Shown piece after piece: positions 23,894-31,328 of a DNA stretch of 64,000 nt. The position numbers and the translations under genes were made by a program. Origin of the DNA: Streptomyces sp. NBC_01306 (GTDB taxonomy: Bacteria; Actinomycetota; Actinomycetes; Streptomycetales; Streptomycetaceae); contig NZ_JAPEPC010000001.1 of NCBI RefSeq assembly GCF_026340465.1, positions 434,001 to 498,000 of the forward strand, given 5' to 3'. The first letter of the stretch is position 1. Each line of letters starts with the position of its first letter. Below the pieces are notes generated by a model, which saw nothing but the letters and a program-made list of their open reading frames with translations, had not been told where the DNA came from and did no database searches.

Positions 23894-25399
23894 TCACGGC
23901 TTGGAGGTCCCGGAGCCCGGCAGCTCGGGCATATCGGGCGGGCAGAGATTGTTGGGCGAGTCAGGAATGCAGGTCGTCCCCTGATTCATCTCAATACTGT
24001 TCCCGGGCCCCGAGAGTGATGCGGTGAAAAGCGGATCCAGGTCCTCACCGTTCGCACCGCACCCGGAGAACTTGGGAATGTCTATCGTGCCGTCGAGCGT
24101 GCCGCCGTAGAAGACATTCGTGTATTTGGCACCGCCGTTGAGAACCACCTTGTACGGTGTCGCGGTTCTGCACGCACTGCCGACATCCAGTGGAGTCCCG
24201 TTCACCTTCACGTCGTACAGCCGCAGGGACTGTTTGAACGAGATCACCGAGAACACACTCGTGCCGACATTCCCGGTCGATATGGTGACCGGCCCTGTCT
24301 CGAAATGCACCTTCGCCGTGACCGGCTGGAAGCCGAACGTCAGGAACGTCGATTCGGCGTCGGGGAGCCGCAGGTCCGCGAGTGAGTCGAGCCGCAGATA
24401 GAGGCCACCCGGCTGGACGCTCGACCGCACCGAGGAGTGGACGACCGCCAGCACGCTGATCGTCACCGGCTTGCGCTTCGGGTCATTGATGATCATCGCG
24501 CCGTTGAGCTTGCTGACGTTGGCCACCCCGAGGGCGTACGCGCAGCCCGGACTCCCGGGCAGGTCGTACTCCCCGGGTGTGGCACCCGGCGGCGCCACGG
24601 GCGCGTCGCTGATGTCGACCTTGCCCTTCGGTATCACGGTCGGGCACTTGCCCACCGGGGCGGGGTCGGACCGGGGCTGCACCGTGACACCGCCGTCCGC
24701 GTCCTTCCGTCCCTTCCCGCCGGCCGGCGTGCTGGCTCCCGGGCTGCCCGGCGAGGTGGCGGGACCGGTGCTCCCGGCCCCCGGTACCGGAACGGTCCCC
24801 AGCCGCAGGTCCTGGCCGGCGGCCGGCTCGCAGACCAGCGGGACCGGCTCCGGGGCGCCCTGCTGTCCGGTGCCGGGCGTCGCGGTCAGCAGCCCGAGCT
24901 TCAACTCACCTGCGGCCAGGGTGACATCACCCGTGCCGCCGACCGTGACGGTGGGCACCGGGCCCGAGTGGACGAGCCGCACATCGCCCTCCGCCGGAAC
25001 AGGCGTACTGGGCGCGGCGAGATCCGACCACATCGCCGTGGCCGACTGGTCGTTCTGGCTCACCTTGACGGCGAGTGAGCCGGTGCTCAGCACCGCGTCG
25101 GTGTCCTTCGGCAGCAGCGCCGCGAGATCCCCGCGGGCCAGCCCGACCGTGACCTTCACCGGCCCCGGCTGCACGGGTTTGCCGGCCTCGGCGGATGCCG
25201 GCAGGTTCATCGCCACCTCGACGGTGGCACGGCCGGAGCCGGAAGGGAGACCGCAGTCGTACGAGAGGGTGGCCGGGGTGCCGCCCTCACCGGCGGCCGA
25301 GCCGTTGCCGGCCAGCAGTCCGGCGACGAGCGCGGCCGCCGCGGCCGAGGCCAGCCGTACCGGCCGCCTGCCGCCCTTCGCAGGTGTCCTGGGATTCAT
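23894..25399 (-). CDS. Large secreted protein (DUF6801-like N-terminal part)
   Basis: A 501-aa exported protein: signal 'VRLASAAAAALVAGLLAGNGSAAG', then a beta-rich domain that starts 'ATLSYDCGLPSGSGRATVEV' (residues about 40-210), which looks like the DUF6801 family of actinobacterial secreted proteins. A Pro/Gly/Thr-rich linker follows (about 215-250), then a second domain with 'LDVGSACRTATPYKV' and 'KFSGCGANGEDLDPLF' and a cysteine-containing end ('TTCIPDSPNNLCPPD'). The function is unknown. The ATG at 25399 has GGAGGGA upstream; an ATG at 25423 would add eight residues. It is on the minus strand downstream of the 25571-26173 gene but separated by a terminator and a tandem repeat, so it probably has its own promoter. 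Confidence 0.75.
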   Translation of the reverse strand: MNPRTPAKGGRRPVRLASAAAAALVAGLLAGNGSAAGEGGTPATLSYDCGLPSGSGRATVEVAMNLPASAEAGKPVQPGPVKVTVGLARGDLAALLPKDTDAVLSTGSLAVKVSQNDQSATAMWSDLAAPSTPVPAEGDVRLVHSGPVPTVTVGGTGDVTLAAGELKLGLLTATPGTGQQGAPEPVPLVCEPAAGQDLRLGTVPVPGAGSTGPATSPGSPGASTPAGGKGRKDADGGVTVQPRSDPAPVGKCPTVIPKGKVDISDAPVAPPGATPGEYDLPGSPGCAYALGVANVSKLNGAMIINDPKRKPVTISVLAVVHSSVRSSVQPGGLYLRLDSLADLRLPDAESTFLTFGFQPVTAKVHFETGPVTISTGNVGTSVFSVISFKQSLRLYDVKVNGTPLDVGSACRTATPYKVVLNGGAKYTNVFYGGTLDGTIDIPKFSGCGANGEDLDPLFTASLSGPGNSIEMNQGTTCIPDSPNNLCPPDMPELPGSGTSKP

Positions 25400-25427
25400 G
25401 CCGGCCCTGTCCCTCCGCCTCATACGG

Positions 25428-25478
25428 TCTTGTCGCTGTACGGGTCTGGTCGCTGTACGGTCCGGTCGCTGCTCTGCC
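25428..25478. repeat. Three tandem 17-bp repeats upstream of the DUF6801-like gene
   Basis: Units TCTTGTCGCTGTACGGG (25428-25444), TCTGGTCGCTGTACGGT (25445-25461) and a degenerate CCGGTCGCTGCTCTGCC (25462-25478) lie 29-79 bp before the start at 25399, in the promoter position. Confidence 0.7.
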
Positions 25479-25517
25479 GCGCGGTCCTGCCGGCTGCCGG
25501 GCCGCAAACGTGAAATC

Positions 25518-25550
25518 CGGGCCGGAGGCAGTCCTGCCGCCTCCGGCCCG
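25518..25550. terminator. Hairpin terminator after the 25571-26173 gene
   Basis: CGGGCCGGAGGC (25518-25529) pairs perfectly with GCCTCCGGCCCG (25539-25550), 9-nt loop, 20 bp beyond the stop of the minus-strand secreted-protein gene. Confidence 0.8.
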
Positions 25551-25570
25551 TAGCGCTGTGCCCACCCGCG

Positions 25571-26173
25571 TTACGGCGTGCTGATCACCGGCAGGGTGCT
25601 CACCGCGTACGAGGCGTTGAAGCTCGCCACGTCACCGTTGTTGATGAGTCCGAGGCAGCTCGCGCCGGACGCGACCAGGCCGTTGCCCGTGCCGTCGATC
25701 ACCAGGGCGTGGGCCGTGTTGTCGTAGTGGCCGTTGACCGTACCCGTGAAGTCGGCCGCGCAGCCGACGCCCGAGATGTGCGCCGAGATGGCGCTGACGG
25801 TGCCGTTGACCCAGGTCGGGTGGGTGGAGTTCATGCTGACCGCGTTGATCTTCCACGGGGTGGCCTTCATCGTGACGTTGAAGGTGATGCCGGCCACGCT
25901 GCAGCTGGTGAACTTGATGGTGCCGATGGTGCCGATCCCGGCGCCGTCGGGGCTCGTCGCCTGGAGCGAGCCCGCGGTCACGTCGGACGACGCACAGTTC
26001 AGAGTCGCCGCGGGCACCGCCAGTGAGGGGTTGACGGCGTGCGCGGTGTAGGCGCCGGAGTGGGTGACCGTCCACGAGGACGTGGCGGTGGCCGATGCCG
26101 ATGTCGCGGCCAGCCCGACGGCCGCACCGATGGCGGCGGTCACGACTGCGGCTCTTGCGGCAAGCTTGTGCAT
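25571..26173 (-). CDS. Small secreted protein of unknown function
   Basis: A 200-aa protein with a Sec-type signal ('AARAAVVTAAIGAAVGLAATSASA', cut likely after ASATA) and a mature beta-rich part full of Ser, Thr, Gly and Ala with four cysteines ('LNCASSD', 'TSCSVAG', 'VGCAADF', 'ASCLGL'). I cannot assign a named domain; the pattern is that of abundant streptomycete secreted proteins without known enzymatic function. The ATG at 26173 is preceded by GAAGGGAAA. It is transcribed divergently from the PucR-type regulator, over a 614-bp region that repeats motifs of the mce promoter region. A role with the Mce lipid system is inferred from position only. Confidence 0.8.
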   Translation of the reverse strand: MHKLAARAAVVTAAIGAAVGLAATSASATATSSWTVTHSGAYTAHAVNPSLAVPAATLNCASSDVTAGSLQATSPDGAGIGTIGTIKFTSCSVAGITFNVTMKATPWKINAVSMNSTHPTWVNGTVSAISAHISGVGCAADFTGTVNGHYDNTAHALVIDGTGNGLVASGASCLGLINNGDVASFNASYAVSTLPVISTP

Positions 26174-26307
26174 GGTGTGATTTCCCTTCGTGGCGTCTTG
26201 ATCAGATTCCCGGAGTTCCGTCCCCGAAGAACGGAACCCCCACGAGGTTCACTTGGCCGGAAGGCGGTTTCGTCCCGGGCGACCGTTTGTCCCGACCGTG
26301 CGGCGAT

Positions 26308-26443
26308 GACGCTACGATTGAGTAACCTGAGTCCGCAATGGCCTGTACGAAGAAATCCGGGGGCGGGTTCTCCGTGGTGGATTTCCTGTTGTCCGGCGAG
26401 TAAGCGCCGAGGTCCGCATTAGCTGAATGTGAGTAATTCCGCG
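26308..26443. promoter_or_regulatory. Conserved promoter blocks A and B, copy 2
   Basis: Block A (26308-26343) contains GCTAC-N6-GTAAC (26311-26326) and block B is GTGAGTAATTCCGCG (26429-26443). Order, orientation and the 109-bp offset equal those in the mce promoter region. Block A starts 135 bp upstream of the 26173 start; block B ends 345 bp before the regulator start. Confidence 0.5.
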
Positions 26444-26532
26444 TGGCCCGCCGTGTGACCGGGTGACAGTTGCCCGTTCCTGGCCCGGCCGGCTCCCGGC
26501 ATCACAGCACTCGTTCCGGCCGGCGCCTTTTT

Positions 26533-26550
26533 CTTGTCAGCAAATGACAA
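26533..26550. promoter_or_regulatory. Inverted repeat CTTGTCA-N5-TGACAA, second copy
   Basis: TTGTCA (26534-26539), spacer GCAAA, TGACAA (26545-26550), 238 bp before the PucR-type regulator start. Spacer length and arms equal the site before mkl. Confidence 0.6.
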
Positions 26551-26787
26551 AGGAACGCGCCGAAACCGGAGAGGAATTGACCGGCCGGTCCGTCCGGCGC
26601 CCGGAACCCACGCCATGGATTGGCTGGATACGCTCCCCCGCTCACCTCCGGCCCTGTCGTGGTTGTGTCCACCGGCCCCCGCCTTCGGCTATGTTCGGCA
26701 GCCCAAATTGGTACGCACCTGAAGGTCTCCGGGAGCGCTCTCCCGTCGGCCACCCCCACCGGGCGCCGGAGAGCAAGGGGTCGAGGA

Positions 26788-27990
26788 ATGCCGGGAGTTG
26801 CACAACCCTCGGACATCGGAGAACCACTGGGACCGCTCCCCCAGGAGTTCGCGGCCGTCATGCGGCCCGAACTCCCCAGCCTGATCAAAGAGATCGGGCT
26901 TGAGGTCACCCGCGCCTACCCCGAGTACGCACGGCTGCTCGAAGGCCCCTACGCCCAGGGCATCCGGATCGGCGTGGAGCAGAACATCTCCGTCTTCGTC
27001 GACCAGGTCGCCGAGCCCACCGCGTCGTCCGCGCTGCGGGACGAGATGTGCCGGAGATTCGGCCGGTTCGAGGCGTACGAGGGCAGGAGCCTGGACCAGC
27101 TCCAGGGCGCGTACCGGCTCGGCGCCCGGATCGCGCTGCGGCGGGCGAAGCGGGTGGGGCGGCGCTACAACCTCTCCCCCACCCTGATGCTCACCTTCGC
27201 CGACGCGCTGTTCACCTATGTCGACGAACTCGAAGCGCTGTCCCGCGAGGGCTATCTGGAGGTCAGGACGGCCGGCGGGGACCAGCTGGACAACCAGCGG
27301 CGCCGCCTGCTGCATCTGATTCTCGCGGGCTCGCCGGTACCCCGCGCCGCCATCGCCGAACTCGCGGAGCAGACCTGCTGGACACTGCCCGAACAGGTCA
27401 CCCTGGTCGCCCTGCGACCGCCCGCGGGTATCCCTTCCGCCCTTCTGGACAACGATGTCCTCGCCGATCTGGCGGAGCCGCAGCCCCATCTGCTGATCCC
27501 CGGGCCGTACGACGAGCGAAGACAGCACATGCTCGACGCCGCACTCCCCGGAGCGCACCGCACCATCGGCATCGACGTCCCCCTCGCGAACGCCGCGGAC
27601 TCGCTCCGCTGGGCCCGCCGGGTGCTCGACCTCGTCGACACCGGCATCATCGGGGACGCCCCGACGATCCGCTGCGAGGACCACCTGGTGACCCTCTGGC
27701 TGCTCTCCGACCGGGCGCTCCTCGAACAACTGGCAGGGCGGGAACTGGCCCCCGTCTCCCACCTCACCGCGAACCGCAAGGACCGTCTCCTGGAGACGCT
27801 GCACGCCTGGCTCGCGACTCGCGGCACCGCCGCCCAGCTGGGTGAGGTCCTGGATGTGCACGCACAGACCGTCCGCTACCGGATGCGCACCCTGGAGAGC
27901 ATCTTCGGACAGCAACTGTCCGATCCGGAGCGGCGGTTCGCCCTGGAGATCGTCCTGCGCGCGATGCGGCTCGAATCGAGCGGCAGCTGA
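26788..27990 (+). CDS. PucR/CdaR-type transcription regulator
   Basis: A 400-aa protein. The N-terminal half is helical and without an obvious catalytic motif; the middle has the GGDEF-like fold pattern often found in this family. The last 65 residues form the PucR helix-turn-helix ('LLETLHAWLATRGTAAQLGEVLDVHAQTVRYRMRTLE', interrupted by no gap), in which the 'HAQTVRYRMRTLESIFG' helix is the family hallmark. The ATG at 26788 has AAGGGG 8 nt upstream; longer frames upstream lack a Shine-Dalgarno. It is transcribed away from a secreted-protein gene and toward the SCP2 gene. The TTGTCA-N5-TGACAA site in its own promoter region and in that of mkl suggests that it regulates itself and the mce operon; this is inference. 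Confidence 0.85.
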   Translation: MPGVAQPSDIGEPLGPLPQEFAAVMRPELPSLIKEIGLEVTRAYPEYARLLEGPYAQGIRIGVEQNISVFVDQVAEPTASSALRDEMCRRFGRFEAYEGRSLDQLQGAYRLGARIALRRAKRVGRRYNLSPTLMLTFADALFTYVDELEALSREGYLEVRTAGGDQLDNQRRRLLHLILAGSPVPRAAIAELAEQTCWTLPEQVTLVALRPPAGIPSALLDNDVLADLAEPQPHLLIPGPYDERRQHMLDAALPGAHRTIGIDVPLANAADSLRWARRVLDLVDTGIIGDAPTIRCEDHLVTLWLLSDRALLEQLAGRELAPVSHLTANRKDRLLETLHAWLATRGTAAQLGEVLDVHAQTVRYRMRTLESIFGQQLSDPERRFALEIVLRAMRLESSGS

Positions 27991-28092
27991 TCCCGGCGAG
28001 CGCCCTCCGGATCCGGGCTCTTCCGGGCGCCGGCCCGGCGGCCGGACCGCCACCTTGCCCGTACGCCCGCCGCGCCATAACGTGACCTCCCG

Positions 28093-28112
28093 GTAAATTT
28101 ACTCGGTAGTAA
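28093..28112. promoter_or_regulatory. Palindromic AT-rich site before the SCP2 gene
   Basis: GTAAATTTAC (28093-28102) overlaps TTACT-CGGT-AGTAA (28099-28112). The site ends 10 bp before the GTG and overlaps the Shine-Dalgarno spacer, a good place for a repressor. Confidence 0.45.
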
Positions 28113-28122
28113 GGAAGCGCTC

Positions 28123-28584
28123 GTGGCGGACAACATCAGCGAGAGACTGGCGGAGCTGGATTTCGCTTCCGTCACTCCGCAGGAGTTCGCGAAGATCATC
28201 AAGGGGCTCTCCCCCAGGCAACTCGGCGAAATCGCCCGCGGTGACCTGCGACGGCAGGTACTCGCGGAGGTATTCGGGCGCGTGGAGCGGCAGTTCCGCC
28301 CGGACAGCGCCGGTTCGCTCGCCGCCGTGATCCGCTGGAAGATCACGGGCGAGAGCGACGTGGTGTACGAGACCACGATCGCCGACGGCGTGTGCACCGT
28401 CGCCGAGGGCCGCTCGGAGGCCGATCCGCGTCTCACACTCACCATGGGCGACGCCGATTTCCTCAAGCTGGTGTCCGGCAACGCGAGCCCGGTGACCCTC
28501 TTCATACTGCGCAAGGTCAAGATCGCGGGAGACCTGGGCCTGGCCTCGGGGCTCACCCGGTACTTCGACATCCCCAAGGCCTGA
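28123..28584 (+). CDS. SCP2 sterol-binding domain protein
   Basis: A 153-aa soluble protein. After about 45 helical residues comes an SCP2-type fold: 'AAVIRWKITGESDVVYETTIADGVCTVAEGRSEADPRL' in short pieces, then 'LTMGDADFLKLVSGNASPVTLFILRKVKIAGDLGLA', the conserved end of sterol-carrier-protein-2 domains that hold a lipid in a hydrophobic pocket. GTG at 28123 has AAGGAAG 6 nt upstream. It lies 132 bp after the PucR-type gene on the same strand. With the mce importer nearby, it may receive imported lipid or sterol in the cytoplasm. The family is diverse, so the ligand is unknown. Confidence 0.85.
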   Translation: MADNISERLAELDFASVTPQEFAKIIKGLSPRQLGEIARGDLRRQVLAEVFGRVERQFRPDSAGSLAAVIRWKITGESDVVYETTIADGVCTVAEGRSEADPRLTLTMGDADFLKLVSGNASPVTLFILRKVKIAGDLGLASGLTRYFDIPKA

Positions 28585-28600
28585 GAGCCACGCACTGACA

Positions 28601-28634
28601 ACACGGGTACCGCCGAAACACGGGTACCGCCGAA
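28601..28634. repeat. Perfect tandem 17-bp duplication before the MFS gene
   Basis: ACACGGGTACCGCCGAA occurs twice head to tail (28601-28617 and 28618-28634), 82 bp before the MFS start. Each unit contains the GGTACC palindrome. Confidence 0.8.
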
Positions 28635-28715
28635 CGGCCGAACCTCACGGCGCGGCGATCGCCGGTCCGGCCTCCTGCGTATGCGCCGTTCGCGCGCCGG
28701 TGTGAGGGTGCCACT

Positions 28716-30779
28716 GTGACGACCGCCAGCAGTCCGGCCCCTGCCGCACCCCCGGTACTCGACGTCCGGCAGCGGAACATCGTGTTCGGCACGATCATGC
28801 TGGGTGTGCTGCTGGCCGCTCTCGACCAGACGATCGTCGGTACCGCGCTGCCGACGATCGTCTCGGACCTGGGCGGGGCGTCGCACATGTCCTGGGTGGT
28901 CACCGCGTATCTGCTCGCCGAGACGGTGGCGACCGTCCTGGTCGGCAAGTTCGGTGACCTCTTCGGCCGCAAGCTGGTCTTCCAGGTGTCGGCGGTCATC
29001 TTCATCACGGGCTCGTTCCTGTGCGGCCTGGCGACGGACATGTCCCTGCTGATCGCCTGGCGTGCGGTCCAGGGCATCGGCGCTGGCGGGCTGATGGTCA
29101 CGGCGATGGCCCTGATCGCGGATGTCATCCCGCTGCGCGAACGCGGCAAGTACCAGGGCGCGATCGGTGCCGTCTTCGGGGTGTCCACGGTGATCGGCCC
29201 GCTGCTCGGCGGTGTGTTCACGGACCATCTGACCTGGCGCTGGGCGTTCTACGTCAACGTCCCGATCGCCGTCCTGGTGGTGATCGCGGCCGCCCGCAAC
29301 ATCCCGTCCGTCAGATCCGCCGGCCGGCCGGTCATCGACTACCTGGGCATCTCGCTGGTCACGGTCGGGGCGAGCGCGCTCATCCTGGCCACCAGCTGGG
29401 GCGGCAACCAGTACGCCTGGGGCTCCGGCGCCATCATCGGGCTGTTCGTGCTCGGCCTGGCCGCGCTCGCGCTGTTCTGCGTCGTCGAGACACGTGCGGC
29501 GGAACCGATGCTGCCGATGCGGCTGTTCTCGAACCCGGTGTTCGCGGTCTGCTCGATCCTCAGCTTCATCGTCGGCTTCGCGATGCTCGGGGCGATGACC
29601 TTCCTGCCGACCTATCTGCAGTACGTCGACGGTGACTCGGCGACGATCTCCGGAGTGCGGACGCTGCCGATGGTCATCGGGCTGCTCATCGCCTCCGTGT
29701 TCAGCGGGAACGTCGTCAGCAAGACGGGCAACTACCGGATCTTCCCCATCGTCGGAGCACTGGTGATGGCGGCGGGGCTGTTCCTGATGTCCCGGATGGG
29801 CCCGCACTCGGGGGTGTGGCGCGAGTCGCTGTACATGTTCGTGCTCGGCCTCGGCATCGGGCTCTGTATGCAGGTGCTGACCATCGCCGTGCAGAACACC
29901 GTCGACTACGCCGATCTGGGCACCGCGACGTCCGGGGTGACGTTCTTCCGTACGCTCGGCAGCGCCTTCGGTACCGCGGTGTTCGGCACCATCTACGCCA
30001 ACACCCTCAAGCCGAAGCTCGGTACGGCCATCGGCCAGGCAGCGGCGGTGTCCGGTACCGGGCCGGTGCGGATCGCCCGCGCCGCCCAGGACCCGAAGTC
30101 GCTGCACAGGCTGCCCGGCCCCACGGCGGCCCCGATCATCGAGGCGTACGCGCACACCATCCACACCGTCTTCCTGTGGACGGTGCCGGTCGCGCTCATC
30201 GGTTTCGTCGTGGCGCTGTTCCTGAAGCAGGTGAAGCTCCGCGACTCCGCCCGCGCCGGGTCGACCGACATGGGTGAGGGCTTCGCCGCACCCGCGTCCG
30301 GGGACTCGGCCACGATGCTGGAGTTCTCCGTCGCGAAGATCCTGCACAGCCAGGGCCCGGACTCCGCCCGCCGGATCGTCGCGGAGTCCGACACCCGGCT
30401 CGACGTGGCGGGCGCCTGGGCCGTGATGCAGGTCGAGCTGCTCACCCGGCTGGTCGGGCACGCGAGCATCGGGGTGACCGCCGCCCGGTACCGGATCCCG
30501 CCGGAGGTGCTGGTGCCGGTCTTCGACCGGATGGTCGACGAGGGCTACCTCACCCGGGACGGCAACCTCTTCTCGCACACCGAGGCCGGCCGCCGGGAGG
30601 CCGGGACGATCACTGCGGCCTGGGCGCACTGGCTGAACACCCGGCTGGAGGCGGACACCGGCAGGCCGCGCAGCGCCGAGCTGCGGGCGGCGGCGGACGC
30701 CATCGCCAAGCGGCTGCTCGCCGAGGACCTGGCCACCGGTCTGCCGCACGCCCGCGGGACGGCCCCGGCCGCGCGCTGA
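28716..30779 (+). CDS. MFS drug exporter (DHA2/EmrB-QacA type) with C-terminal winged-helix-like domain
   Basis: A 687-aa protein. Residues about 20-505 are a 14-helix DHA2 transporter: motif A-type loop '[13 protein letters not shown]', '[13 protein letters not shown]' in helix 1 and motif C-like '[16 protein letters not shown]' in helix 5. The final 160 residues are soluble and do not belong to the transporter: '[13 protein letters not shown]', '[15 protein letters not shown]' and '[28 protein letters not shown]' read like a winged helix with a beta-wing, as in MarR-type proteins. Such fusions occur in actinomycete DHA2 exporters, but the role of the tail is not established. The GTG at 28716 has GAGG upstream. 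No dedicated regulator gene is next to it, and a tandem repeat lies in its promoter region. Confidence 0.85.
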   Translation: MTTASSPAPAAPPVLDVRQRNIVFGTIMLGVLLAALDQTIVGTALPTIVSDLGGASHMSWVVTAYLLAETVATVLVGKFGDLFGRKLVFQVSAVIFITGSFLCGLATDMSLLIAWRAVQGIGAGGLMVTAMALIADVIPLRERGKYQGAIGAVFGVSTVIGPLLGGVFTDHLTWRWAFYVNVPIAVLVVIAAARNIPSVRSAGRPVIDYLGISLVTVGASALILATSWGGNQYAWGSGAIIGLFVLGLAALALFCVVETRAAEPMLPMRLFSNPVFAVCSILSFIVGFAMLGAMTFLPTYLQYVDGDSATISGVRTLPMVIGLLIASVFSGNVVSKTGNYRIFPIVGALVMAAGLFLMSRMGPHSGVWRESLYMFVLGLGIGLCMQVLTIAVQNTVDYADLGTATSGVTFFRTLGSAFGTAVFGTIYANTLKPKLGTAIGQAAAVSGTGPVRIARAAQDPKSLHRLPGPTAAPIIEAYAHTIHTVFLWTVPVALIGFVVALFLKQVKLRDSARAGSTDMGEGFAAPASGDSATMLEFSVAKILHSQGPDSARRIVAESDTRLDVAGAWAVMQVELLTRLVGHASIGVTAARYRIPPEVLVPVFDRMVDEGYLTRDGNLFSHTEAGRREAGTITAAWAHWLNTRLEADTGRPRSAELRAAADAIAKRLLAEDLATGLPHARGTAPAAR

Positions 30780-30868
30780 CCCGGGCCCGGCGCAGCCCCG
30801 CCCGGGGAACATCGCAGGCCAGGGGGGCTCGGGATCCGGACGCCGGGCGTTCTTTCATAATGGTGTTC

Positions 30869-30891
30869 GGGGCCTTCGCGGCGAAGGCCCC
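30869..30891. terminator. Hairpin terminator between MFS and BlaI-family genes
   Basis: GGGGCCTTCGC (30869-30879) and GCGAAGGCCCC (30881-30891) form a perfect 11-bp inverted repeat with one central base. It lies 66 bp before the BlaI-family start, so it could also be a leader structure. A CATAAT hexamer at 30856-30861 may be a -10 box. Confidence 0.6.
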
Positions 30892-30956
30892 GGACGACCA
30901 CGACAGTCCGGCCCGCCGACCGGATCAGCAGCGCCCATTCCTGGAGGAAGAGCCCC

Positions 30957-31328
30957 ATGAGCGAGGAGCACCCGGAACGGCGCCCGGCCGGCGAGCTGGA
31001 GGCGAGCGTGCTGGCCGTGCTGTGGGCTGCCGGGGATCCGCTGACCCCCGCCGATGTGCAGCGCACCCTCGGCAGCGGGCTGGCCAGGACCACCGTGACG
31101 ACGATCCTGAGCCGGCTGCACGACAAGGGGTGGGTCACCAGGTCCCGCGAGGGCCGCGGCTTCGCCTACACCCCGACCGAGGACTCCCCCGGGCTCACCG
31201 CCCGCCGGATGCACTCCGAGCTGGAGAAGGAGCAGGACCGCTCCACGGTGCTCGCCCGTTTCGTCTCCCGGCTGAGCTCCGACGACGAGCGGCTGCTGCG
31301 CGAGCTGCTGGAGAGCGAGGGCAAGTGA
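30957..31328 (+). CDS. BlaI/MecI/CopY-family transcription repressor
   Basis: A 123-aa protein with an N-terminal winged helix ('LEASVLAVLWAAGDPLTPADVQ' and 'TVTTILSRLHDKGWVTRSREGRGFAYTP') and a C-terminal dimerising helix ('VLARFVSRLSSDDERLLRELLE'). This is the BlaI-type layout: dimeric repressors inactivated by proteolysis or metal. It is coupled to the next gene by a GTGA overlap, and that gene encodes a BlaR1-like M56 metallopeptidase, the usual partner. A typical TACANNTGTA operator was not found in the leader. The regulated target outside the pair is unknown. Confidence 0.9.
   Translation: MSEEHPERRPAGELEASVLAVLWAAGDPLTPADVQRTLGSGLARTTVTTILSRLHDKGWVTRSREGRGFAYTPTEDSPGLTARRMHSELEKEQDRSTVLARFVSRLSSDDERLLRELLESEGK

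Larger units (their letters stand above)
26174..26787. other. Divergent regulatory region, secreted protein / PucR-type regulator
   Basis: A 614-bp region with no convincing gene; open frames in it (for example near 26463-26909 on both strands) have no family match and poor starts. It holds conserved blocks A and B (copy 2) and the second TTGTCA-N5-TGACAA repeat. Confidence 0.65.

Noticed and set aside
27876..30812. Minus-strand frame of 978 codons opposite the MFS exporter
   Set aside because: It is antisense to a transporter with clear motifs; its own sequence is low-complexity (D, R, H, G) without any family match.
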